Below, piece by piece: positions 12,008 through 22,142 of a stretch of DNA of 64,000 bases; the stretch's first letter is position 1, and every line of letters starts with the position of its first letter. The position numbers and the translations under genes were made by a program. A model generated the notes under the pieces. That model was not told where the DNA came from. It saw only the letters and a list, made by a program, of their open reading frames with translations, and did not search any database. The stretch spans positions 46,278,401 to 46,342,400 of the forward strand of contig OY754465.1 in the NCBI GenBank assembly GCA_963575645.1, read 5' to 3'. Origin of the DNA: Xanthostigma xanthostigma. Lineage: Eukaryota; Arthropoda; Insecta; Raphidioptera; Raphidiidae.

Positions 12008-12561
12008 ATCTTAAAAAAAAACACTTCGGAGAAGTAAAAACTTCGTTCTGTGCTAAATTCAAAAACTTGAGGCGACTGAATCTCAAGATTATAACTTAAA
12101 AAAAAGAATTTCGAGGCAGACAAGAAATTGAAATCAAGCTCGAAATTCTGTGCCTAAGACGTCGAAAAAAATGAATTTCGAGGCAGACAAGGAATTGAAA
12201 TCCAACCTCGAAATTCTGTGCTTATAAAAGCTACAAGAGCAACAGCAAAAAAAAGTGCACAGACGGCGTTTTTTAGTGGTAACTAAAGGAGTTATGCAAA
12301 CACCGTCTTTGCATTTTTTTTTGCTGTTGCTCTTGTAGCTTTTATAAGCACAGAATTTCGAGGTTGGATTTCAATTCCTTGTCTGCCTCGAAATTCATTT
12401 TTTTCGACGTCTTAGGCACAGAATTTCGAGCTTGATTTCAATTTCTTGTCTGCCTCGAAATTCTTTTTTTTAAGTTATAATCTTGAGATTCAGTCGCCTC
12501 AAGTTTTTGAATTTAGCACAGAACGAAGTTTTTACTTCTCCGAAGTGTTTTTTTTTAAGAT
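12008..12561. repeat. large nested palindrome, 554 bp
   Basis: The left half, from atcttaaaaaaaaacacttc at 12008, is repeated as reverse complement in the right half ending at 12561, over about 250 bases per arm and almost without mismatch. Within each arm are two similar ~45-base modules (12106-12149 and 12173-12217). Each starts gaatttcgagg or similar and closes ctcgaaattc, so each is itself a mini-hairpin. A third small pair, cttgag/ctcaag, lies at 12067-12086. The centre near 12275-12290 (tttagt..actaaa) still shows symmetry. Reading frames through it are by-products of the symmetry. Confidence 0.9.
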
Positions 12562-12726
12562 TTCACGTCTTTTTCCAAAGTGTGAGACATTATTTTCATT
12601 TTTCCTCCAAAATAAACATATGTGCATTTTTAGAATTAAGAGGCCACTTTCTTTTCTCAATGGTTTGATCTTTTATATAAACCCAACCGTTCTTATCATC
12701 TCTGATCATTATTCAAAGAATATTGC

Positions 12727-12851
12727 AAAGTGTTTATATTGTTGTATTTAAATACAATAAAAGTGTTTATATTGTTGTATTTAAATGCAATAAAAGTGTT
12801 TATATAATTGTTGTATTTAAATGCAATAAAAGTGTTTATATTGTTGTATTT
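12727..12851 (+). repeat. minisatellite, ~33-bp unit, about 3.7 copies
   Basis: The unit aaagtgtttatattgttgta-tttaaatgcaata is repeated head to tail. One unit has an 'attg' insertion and the last is cut after gtattt, where the next repeat begins. Confidence 0.93.
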
Positions 12852-13101
12852 CCTTACTCCATGCAACTGTGGTTTCGAGCGCGTCTCTCATGTATTTGTG
12901 GGCGTGACATGTAAGTTATACCGTGGCAGCACTTGATTACGCGCCAAATATAAATGCACTTTTGTAGTTTGTTAAATAAGAAGTAACAATCAAAAGTCGA
13001 TTATAGAAATTGCAATAATCGACTTTTGATTTTTACTTCTTATTTAACAAACAGTACTACAATAATGCATTTATATTTTGCCGCGTAGTCCAGTGCTGCC
13101 A
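12851..13101 (+). mobile_element. duplicated unit A carrying a MITE (12921-13101)
   Basis: The 70-base leader (tccttactccatgcaactgt ... gacatgtaagttata) is followed by a MITE with ends ccgtggcagcac / gtgctgcca and nearly 85-base TIRs (gcgccaaatataaatgca..., then gttaaataagaagtaacaa, then tcgattat). A second unit starts at 13322 with nearly identical leader and MITE. The leader is shared, so either it belongs to the element or the locus was segmentally duplicated. Confidence 0.85.
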
Positions 13102-13321
13102 TGACATTCAATTTGTAAACAATCTATGTGAAGTCTATTAAAAATAAAAATGAGCTATAACAAGTCTATGCTCTGTGATACATGATTCTTTTTTATATTC
13201 ATTTGAAATATGAATATTCTTGAAGATTCCATGAAGGCCAATTTTGAAGGCATGAAAAAAAATCAATGAACAAGGCAATGAATCTCCGAAACTAGAATAT
13301 GTATTGCAAAAAACAACACGA

Positions 13322-13570
13322 TCCTTACTCCATGCAACTGTGGTTTCGAGCGCGTCTCTCATGTATTTGTGGGCGTGACATGTAAGTTATACCGTTGGAG
13401 CACTTGATTACGCGCCAAATATAAATGCACTTTTGTAGTTTGTTAAATAAGAAGTAACAATCAAAAGTCGGTTATAGAAATTGCAATAATCGACTTTTGA
13501 TTTTTACTACTTATTTAATAAACTACAAAAGTGCATTTATATTTTGCCGGGTAGTCCATTGCTGCCACGG
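13322..13570 (+). mobile_element. duplicated unit B carrying a MITE (13392-13570)
   Basis: Direct repeat of 12851-13101 with a few substitutions (ccgttggagcac for ccgtggcagcac). It keeps the symmetric right arm ending gctgccacgg. The 220 bases between the two units are not repeated. Non-coding. Confidence 0.85.
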
Positions 13571-13779
13571 TGCAACACCACAATTTAAATACAAAATTTT
13601 TTTCATATCATTTGTAAAATACTTATTTTGCATTAAAAAAAGAAGTTTCACTTCGAAAATTTTCCACTTTTTAATTTTTGTTACAATTTTTTTGATAAAT
13701 ATGTTTTTTAATAAATTAATTTATTTAAATCTAACTTCAATCATATATTTTGTTATTTTTTAATAAAAGATTTGACGAG

Positions 13780-13925
13780 TGAATTTTTCAAAAAACAAGA
13801 AAATAAAAAAAATTAAAAATTAAAAAAGAAATTAAAATATATGAGAAAAAATTGAGAAAATAAATTAAAAATAAAAAAAAAAAACAATTAAAAACAAAAA
13901 AATTAAAAATTGAAAAAAAATCTTT
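13780..13925. repeat. A-rich low-complexity tract
   Basis: About 145 bases made almost wholly of A and T with many aaaaa and aaatt runs, on the 3' side (for the minus strand) of the tRNA-like module at 13931-14012, resembling an A-rich tail. Confidence 0.8.
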
Positions 13926-13930
13926 TCCAA

Positions 13931-14012
13931 TGATGCTGGCGGGAATCGAACTCAAGACCCTGTTATTAGTTATTACTAGCCTACGTCGTAACCCGCTCGT
14001 CCACGGGCACCC
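13931..14012 (-). other. tRNA-like module (SINE head or tRNA pseudogene)
   Basis: On the minus strand, tggacgagcggg fits the pol III A box and gagttcgattcccgcc fits the B box, about 60 bases apart. The acceptor ends (gtgcccg / cagcatc) do not pair and the T stem is poor, so it is not a working tRNA. An A-rich tract follows, as in a SINE. Confidence 0.6.
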
Positions 14013-14620
14013 ACACAGTATAAGCTGTTATTATGGTACAGAAGTATATATGGGTGATACGAAAAATCGGTCCTATGAAAGTCACGTGGTCACAGAACTA
14101 TAAAACTTGGAAACTTGCTTCATATACACGGCGTTATATGGGACAAAGGCAAAATCAAAGTATAAGAATACGCTAGAGATTCGTTGGCATTTAGCACAGA
14201 AAAGAATCTCTAGCGAGATTCTTCGATGAAGATGATGCGTTGTGAAATACACACCTAGCTCTGTTACATATTAGTTTCCTTCCACTTCGCTTCTTGTGCA
14301 ACCATCTTTGTCGTTTACTTCGCAATTTTCAACTGTGTAGCAGTTGACCCACAAATCTGCATACATTTACATACATAGTAAATAAAGTTAACGTAACTTT
14401 ACCGTGCACTTTGGTCGTTTGTTGTGTCACTACATATTATTTCGAAATTCCGCAAAACTACAATATTAAAAGGATGGAAAGAGCACATATTCAACACATA
14501 ATTTGTAAAATTTTTCTTTTAATTTGTGAAGACTTAATGTTGTAAATAGTAATGATGTAAGATGAGTTAAAATGTTTACTTTTACTTGTGTCTATAAGAC
14601 AGTATACAAGCAATAGTATA
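14013..14620. other. gene-free DNA with a short inverted repeat
   Basis: A small fold-back at 14162-14225 (gaatacgctagagattcg / agaatctctagcgagattctt) is the only structure seen. Confidence 0.5.
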
Positions 14621-15239
14621 AAAAAATCCGGCCAATTCGGCGAAATGATCATTTCAACTTCAAAAATATTGATATTTAAAAATAAAATTAAAATGTCTGT
14701 CGCGTGCGGTGACGCAGGTAATGGCTAGTATTACATGTTACGATATTTGCAATCGGTTTCTATAGTTACGTAATACGGTTTCACATGCAAAAATTAACCA
14801 AGCATTCTTGTTAGCTAAGTTACTAATTTCTTTTTGATATTTACTCAGAACAAAAGTTAAGTGCTTGTGTCTATTTTCAAAATATTTCCAAAACTTCCTT
14901 AGAAAAATAAAAACAATAAAAAAATAAATAAACTGTTTTTAAAAGTATACCGCTATTATAGAAAGAAACAACTTATAACATTTATCTCTCTTGTACATTC
15001 GCCGATTTTTCTCAAAAACAATATTGCTCTTCATATTTGCATGTCAAAATTCCTCCCAAAATTTGGATTCAATCCGTTTCATCCGTTTGACCTGTATCAT
15101 GTTAACAGACGAACAGATATTTTTCAAAACAATGTTTTTTTTTGGATTCGGGGGATTTTAAAGGAAAAAACTTATTAAAATTTTGAAAAGCGAATTTTGA
15201 CCTAAAAGGGTACCATTTCCTACTTTAGGAGTAAAAGTT
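14621..15239 (+). repeat. dispersed repeat 'ccgtttgacctgtatc', copy 1
   Basis: It runs from aaaaaatccggccaattcgg to acctaaaagggtaccatttcc and contains cctcccaaaatttg-attcaatccg and catccgtttgacctgtatc. Copies occur at 52568-52863 (plus, with an internal deletion) and 61003-61671 (minus). Non-coding. Transposon class not determined. Confidence 0.8.
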
Positions 15240-18200
15240 AAAGAGAAATTAGCTCAGAATGTTGGCCATTAATGATTTAACGAATATTCGCATTTTTTAC
15301 ATTCGCATTCGTATTTGCAAAATTCATTCGAATATTTTGCAAACAATAATATCAGATAAAATCATATTTTTATTACTACTTTTTTAAAAAAAAGGACTTA
15401 AGTCTTTTCGCTAAGGTAGTTTTGCAATTATATTTTTTATCAACCTTTACTTCAATATTAGGTATCTAATAAGCTTTAGACTTGGTATTAATAATCAACC
15501 TAATACCGCATAAATGTGTTCTTGCGACTTACGCGGCCAATCAGCTGTCAAATTTTAACCTTGGACCAATGACGCCTGATTTGAAAATCCAAAAAATTGA
15601 CATTCGTTATATTACTAATGTCTATTATTTATCCGAGACCTCGATAATACTGTAAATGAAAATTTGACTGTTAAATAGATTCGTCTCTGGTCGTTTTAGT
15701 TATTTCTCTAATGAACATATTTTAACAAAAAATAGTTTGTTATAAATTATCACATAAATTTGCAAATAATATTGTTATGAACTCTTAGACTAAGTACAGC
15801 TATGAATGTTTGAAAATGATATACTTTTTGTCTCGTTATCTCGACAGAGTTGTTTGGTTGTTTTTATTGAGTTTGCTAAAGCGCGGTATTTTTTGCCTTC
15901 AAGCTTTACGGGATAATTTAAATTTGTTATTTTCTAATTGGACAAGAGCTTTTTGCATGCTGTACTTAAAAGTTCTATGCACTTTATTATCGTATACATT
16001 TTTTATTAACGTGTCCAGTACATGTCATAAGTTGAAAATTAATGTTCTGAACAAAAACTGATATGCATAATAGATGTACACTGTAAAAGAAGATGCACTA
16101 TACAGTTAGGAAATCAATATATTGTACACTTTTATTAATCTAGTTACCTGTTTTTTTTTTTTTTAATTGCACACACTGTTACACCGGTAGCGGTATTGTG
16201 CTCTATTATCACTTTGCCTGTCAGAGCTAAGCTTCGTTCATAAAAGAAGTTAGGTATACTTATCTACGTTAATTTGGTACAAAGTCGATTCAAGTTATAG
16301 CTGTTTGAAAAAGGAGAGATTCTGTTTTATAACGTGGCACTATTTGATTCGTATTCATAATAAGTTCTGAAATTTTAACAGAAAAGTGTGAACACAATAT
16401 TTTGTCTGGTGGACTGTGCCTACGTCCGAGCGGTACAGATTGCAAACCTTGACCTATCGAGTGGGTTTATTAATTAATAGATCAGTACTAGCGTTACATC
16501 GGTAAAATTCAATTAAAAACAATTAAAACAATTAATTAACGACTAAATATACAAACACAATGATTATTAATTTTAGTCAATGTGATAGCCCATTTCAGGA
16601 ATATGAAAATTAAAAAAATTATTTTGACCTTAAATATTAATTTTTATAAATTATAATCATCGAAGATGCTATATCAATTTGTAATTTCAAAGAAATATAA
16701 ATTTCATAGAATGATTGTTTAATTTAAACGTTTAGAATAATTGGCATTTTTTTCTGGTTTGTAGGTATGTAGGTATACCTATACATTCAAAATCTCTTAA
16801 AGCTGACTTCAATAGCAATAATTTTTAGAGGTGAACAATGCACCCTAACGATGTATTTTTTGTCGTGTTTTTAACATTCTTTGTATAACTAAAAAAAGAA
16901 ATCTAGAATAAGAATTGACGTTATACAATATGAGAGAGATGCGCTTGTATTTTTCAAAATATCTATAACATTTATAGGTGTGCAATTTTAAAGGATATCA
17001 AAACGACAAGTAATGAGGTTTATAAATCTTTTATTGTTGTTAAAATTTATATTTTAGATTTGTATAATTAAATTTGACAGTTAAAAACTTTGTCAAAAAC
17101 ATAATCTTTACCTAAAATACAATGTTCTATTAACTTAGCGGTCAAATAACAGGATGAGAAAATTATTTCGTGATTTCTTTCATAGATAGCATTGCTTAAT
17201 CATTTTTAAATATTTTAAAAATCGAGAACAATTCTAAATTCACGAAAAACACTCCTTCATTAACGGCAAAATCGCAAAGAAAATCATAAAAGAAAGGGTT
17301 CTTCTCTTAATTCTTGTGGATGTATTATGTAGATATCAAAATATTTTAATTATTACACAAGATCTTGTGTAAGGAATAATTAAAATATTTTGATATCCGC
17401 AAAGAAAATGTCACTTTTGAAACAATATTAAAATAAAATACTACTCATGTGGTCTCCATAATAATTTGGCTGCTACGGATAGACGAGTGTTAACAAATGT
17501 CGGCTCAGAAGAAAAGGAAAGTAATAAAGTGTCGGGTGCAAACTGGTTCTGCTCATTTCAAATTTTATTTTATTTCACCTATATTATTGATAACACCAAT
17601 TACTACCGACTTGATTATATTAATCTATGATTTATCAAAAACGTCATTTTGCGGTTTGGCAACATTGTTATAGCTTTGTTTTCGCCGGTGTCGTTTAGAT
17701 TGTGATTAGTGAGCACTGAGCATGCTATATCCCTTTTATTTATTTATTTGAGTGTAAAACGAATAGTTTTCAATTTTTGATCTTGAACACGCATACATAA
17801 TTAATATTCCAGCTAGCACATCAAATAGTAAACTATTTCTTAAACAATACGTGCTGCGTCATCTGCTGTTAACGGATAAAGCTGTCCTACATAATATAGA
17901 TTTTGAATGTTTGAACATTGCAATAGTATAAGTTATTAGGAAGAATACCGAGTGAGCTTAACGCTAGTCTACAATCTACACGCTCGTGACCTTATCTAAG
18001 TCCATGTTACATGGCACGTAATCATTATACACAATAAATCAGAATAGATAATCAGCCCGTCTTACATGCACAAGCCTAATAGCCTTAACATGGACGGTCA
18101 AAGTTTGTCTAGTGTTTCTCTGAACAATACAGCTCTTCCCATTGTTAGAATATAACATAGATAAACACAACTTTAATTCCGTAAACTTCACTACAATAAG

Positions 18201-19773
18201 CAGATGTATTATCATCAGTTCTATCATAATAGTTTTGCATCGGCGAGAACTTCGCTGCATTGTTTGAGGATAATTGAGCTCATTTAAATACGGTGCACTA
18301 ATTAATTAGTTGTTAACATATTAGTGTATGTTTCACGAAAGTTGGTTTAATTCCATTGTTTGTCTTTCAACATTAAAGTAGTTTTGTAATTATACAGAGC
18401 GTCGCTAGGAATTTTAATTTTATTTCGAGTGAAATTCGAATTGAAAAGCCATTCGTAATTTTTATTTTTAATGAGTGTTTATCAAGCTACTGATCATTCG
18501 TTCTAGTTCATGCTGTCGTCGTCATCATTCTTTTTTGAGTGCTAGATGTAGGCGCCGTCATTTACACTAATTTTGTATGTTGTACTATCGTCCCAGCAAG
18601 TGTTAAAAGTGACCTACGCCGACTTGACTACACAACAAGTTTGCTCCCAACCTGCGTAAGTAACCTCATCAGATTACCTCTTCTAGTTTTAGTTATTCAT
18701 CAAGGATGATGATGACAACGTCGATGAAGACAAACTTACAAAGAATTTTTCAATTTTTCAGACACTGTATAAACAGTTTAAGTGTTAAATTGAACAAACA
18801 CAAAGTGGATGTTCTAAAAATACTAACGAAACTCCTGTTTTCTAGTTATGTTTTGCACAGAATTACATTACATGCATTTTTAATCCAGTATCGAGTCTGG
18901 ATAAAATGTTATAATTGTCTTTTTTTGTAGTGTTGGAATTAGACTCAAGAACTAATCAAAATTGGTACACCTCATTCGTTGCACAGATATTGCAGATTAT
19001 GTAACTGTGAGTTTGCTGCGATATATAATATTGTCCCACATAAGAGATTGGAGGAATACAAACAAGTTTTGCTACGTGACGGATTTACCAAACCGTTCTG
19101 TTAGCACGATAATATATAGCTTCTGTACACCCCCTTCATTCTTATCTTGTACTAACGATACAGATTGATTCAAAAGTATTGGTGACTATTTTTTTAAAAT
19201 TTTCGTGATAAAATCCTTTACAAATTTTCTCTTCGAAGAGTAATACGGAGTTATTGATTATAGCATTTACCCAACAAGAACTTTACTTCAAGTCGACAGT
19301 AGCTGAAAAAAGAGACTATTTTCGCTATTGTTGGTTCTATCGTCCTCGTCAATGTTTGTGGTGAACTTGCAGAACGAGAGGAAATATTCGTCCTTATTTA
19401 AGGAGACACTGTGTTATCCGCCGAGAGGTCATTTTAAGAAAAACCCTTTTATATAAACAACTTGGTAATTCAATGTTGGAAAGAAAAAAAAAACTATAAG
19501 ATTCGCAGAATCAAAAATTGACTAAAAATGTGCTCTTAAAATATACATTACACATTACTTTTGAGACATTCGATATATCACACTGCGTTTTGTATTGTAT
19601 TAACTGATTTGTTTTATTGCAAAGATGCTTTTTAAAAATAAATATTGCTTTTAGCAATGAGGATAACTGGTTTTGTAGAAAATTAATTAATGAATGACTA
19701 TAAATAAATAAAAACTGTGGCGTGATTCTTTTTCTATAATGTGATAGAAGACGTTTAGACGCCACAAATATAG
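15240..19773. other. long gene-free AT-rich stretch
   Basis: Short attcg-rich motifs occur near 15280-15345, and one near-perfect 66-bp hairpin at 17332-17397 is listed separately. I see no exon-like frame, tRNA or named repeat in these 4.5 kb. Confidence 0.5.
17332..17397. repeat. near-perfect 66-bp palindrome
   Basis: gatatcaaaatattttaatt on the left is mirrored by aattaaaatattttgatatc on the right, around the perfect 16-mer acacaagatcttgtgt. Confidence 0.93.
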
Positions 19774-20390
19774 TGTAACAAAACTGTCTAGTTCGTGGTG
19801 GAAACTATTTATTTACAATAATAAACGTTTAACAAAACAGTTAAACACACAAACGAAAGCGTACTTCTCAAACTGAAACAAAATAACGACAGTTCTAAAT
19901 AATAAAATAAAAGACTAAGTAACAGAGAATATAGAGTCACACAAAATATTTACAATACATGAACACACCAAAGTTTATTAGTCTATTAACTATATATATA
20001 CTCACGATTATTTACAAAAAGTTATTTATTTTAAACCAGATTTATATAACTGTACTTAATGGTTTATTAAACCGCACTGCACTAGTATTACATTTATTTA
20101 TTAACAGTTCCCTCGTTTCTATTGTACCGACTGAGCAATTTATGTCACACAGTTACTTGTAATCCACTGCGTACGCGCTGCAACTAACTGACTGACTCCC
20201 CTGACTCACCGAGCTCATTGTATTTATAGGCATCAGGTTGCTTTCCAGAAAGTTCTCGGCCTTTCTTACCTACATTCATTGTTACGACAAAAACCTTCAT
20301 ACCTGCGGTCCACTGTTGCTGTTGCGAGAACATTCGACGGAAATCATAGGCGTCCCAAGAGGGAGCACGCAACAATAGCAAATAAGTAAT
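19774..20390 (-). mobile_element. LTR-like repeat (probable solo LTR), copy 1
   Basis: Read on the minus strand this ends ..ccaccacgaactaga-cagttttgttaca, the same end as the copy at 31349 on the plus strand, with about 90 bases of similarity upstream of it. Both have a TATA-like box upstream in the same sense (here tataaataca at about 20227-20218). A terminal CA, a TATA box and no coding frame fit a solo LTR of a Ty3/gypsy-like element. The 5' boundary near 20390 is a guess. Confidence 0.5.
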
Positions 20391-20544
20391 TAAAAGTTAA
20401 ATAAGTACTATATTTCAAAACAAGTGAAAAGGGTGTCCAGCCATTTCTATTTCTCTCTCTTTCTCAAAGCATTTTTTTCCTGACCTTATTAATTTTAATT
20501 TTTTATTATAATCCATAAAGCCTGAATCTGCGACATCTGTATAT

Positions 20545-20705
20545 ATAAAAGGAAACCGTGACTGACTGACTGACTGATCTATCAATGCATGGCTGAAATC
20601 ACTGGACGGATTGGGCTGAAATTTGGCACACAGATAGTTATTATGACGTAGGCATCCGCTAAGAACGTATTTTTGAAAAATCAAACCCTAAATAAAAGGG
20701 TGTAA
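20545..20705 (+). repeat. 'tgactgactgactgatc' repeat fragment
   Basis: The phrase tgactgactgactgatctat followed by ggacggattgggctgaaatt and atgacgtaggcatccgctaa is a very common dispersed insect repeat that I recall mostly from Lepidoptera. The fragment lacks identifiable ends. The following 550 bases are unremarkable. Confidence 0.6.
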
Positions 20706-21261
20706 CGGGAGTTCAAAACTTGGATGGAGAAATCATATATAAGATAGATGTATCAATTCGAAAATGAGCAGGATAACTTCTGTCAACAAATAAATAAACA
20801 CGTGTTTCGTGCTTTTTCAAAAACAACCCTTTCATAAGATTAATATAAGGTAAATAGTCTAAAAATCAACATGGGTGTCATTTTCAAGATTTGTCAGGAC
20901 GTTGATCACGTGAACGTCATCAATTTTTAAATTTATTAGAGAGGATCTACGCATCAAGAAAGGAGTAACTATGCCAAATAATGGGAATGCATCCGTAATT
21001 TGTCTCAATATAAATAGACTTAAATGCATACATACTCGTACGTTCTCAAAAATGATGTCAAGTTGTTTAAAATGAGACTTCGACATTTTTAGATTTCAAC
21101 TTAGGTTTCGCTATTCGACTAACGCAATTGGAGATACAGCATTAGATACTTACTACGTAGATAAATTCACTAAAAATAATAGTTTGAACTATTGTCAATA
21201 ACGAATAAATTTCGATAGTATCATCATAATAATTGCAGTCATATCACTAAATAGTAACTGA

Positions 21262-21440
21262 AGGTTTTTGCACACAAGCTGATTTTGCCACTGGAATCAT
21301 TGCTGAGATTTGCGGTGGCTGCCGCGCTGACTATGAGGATGGAATTGACGTCACTGCGGGCTCGCGTGCGTGGTTACAAACTGGATTTCAAAACTAGAAC
21401 CGGGGCTATTTTTTGTGCTTATTTTTAGCAAGAACCAGTC
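21262..21440 (-). mobile_element. truncated TIR element, copy 2 of the 5781-6082 family
   Basis: The reverse complement matches 5781-6082 around tgctaaaaataagcacaaaa / tagcccc-ggttctagttttg and gcccgcagtgacgtca, and retains one degenerate end (tttgcacacaagctg). The other end is missing or eroded. Confidence 0.6.
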
Positions 21441-21698
21441 AGGAAACAGTATCTTGTCACGTGGGCAATATGGGCAAACGCTCACAAACAAACATGGCGT
21501 CATGGTGCAGTGTGTTCTGTTCAGAGACCTGAACGTTAACTTTTGTTAACATTCGAACTGTCGCTGCGCGTACAGAAAATCAATCTACAAAACAAACTTC
21601 AATACACTCATCGTGTGAAGCGAATAAAAAAAGCCATGACGAAACCCAGCGCCACAGCACGCTTGAAATCGAGAAAGGAATCTAGTGTAAAAATAATT

Positions 21699-21908
21699 AT
21701 AGTTTAAAAAAACTAAAAAACACGCTTTATTATATCGAACTAAAAAGTAAAAAATATTTTTTTTAAATAACCTTAAAAAGCGTGGGGCGCTTTGTTCCAC
21801 ATTTTCGTACATTGAGCGCCCCACGCTTTTTAAGCTTATTTTAAAAAAAATATTTTTTACTTTTTAGTTCGATATAATAAAGCGTGTTTTTTAGATTTTT
21901 TAAACTAT
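21699..21908. repeat. 210-bp palindrome
   Basis: The arms (tagtttaaaaaaactaaaaa, acacgctttattatatcgaa, ctaaaaagtaaaaaatattt, cttaaaaagcgtggggcgct) are mirrored with few mismatches around a loop at about 21790-21814. A third, partial copy of the arm follows at 21909-21990. The arm motif ctaaaaagtaaaaaat is shared with the fold-backs at 1780 and 4750. Confidence 0.88.
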
Positions 21909-22042
21909 ATTTATTTTTCACTTTTTAGTTTGATATAAAACGCGTTTATTAGTTTTTTTTAAACTATACCTATATTTATTTTCCATTTTTAGTTAGATTT
22001 ATTGTCAAAAATTTGCCGAAAAATAAAACAATTTTTTTTTTC

Positions 22043-22142
22043 GGCGTGGACGGGATTAGAACCCACGACCCGTGATGCCAAGAGTTGACGTCAGCGAAGA
22101 CCCGTGCCTTAGACCGCACGGCTGTCAGTGTACTTACTGAGC
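22043..22142 (-). other. tRNA-Leu-like module (not a working tRNA)
   Basis: On the minus strand, gccgtgcggtctaaggcac resembles the D-arm region of tRNA-Leu (gccgagcggtctaaggcgc) and gtgggttctaatcccgt resembles a T arm. The anticodon and acceptor stems do not close. It lies just beyond the 21699-21908 palindrome and is followed on its strand by an A-run flanked by gccg/cggc, so it may be the pol III head of a composite element. Confidence 0.6.

Noticed and set aside
12727-12851. CRISPR-like array
   Set aside because: The units are contiguous with no unique spacers, and the genome is eukaryotic. It is a minisatellite.
22043-22142. Functional tRNA-Leu gene
   Set aside because: The D and T arms look right but the anticodon and acceptor stems fail to close.
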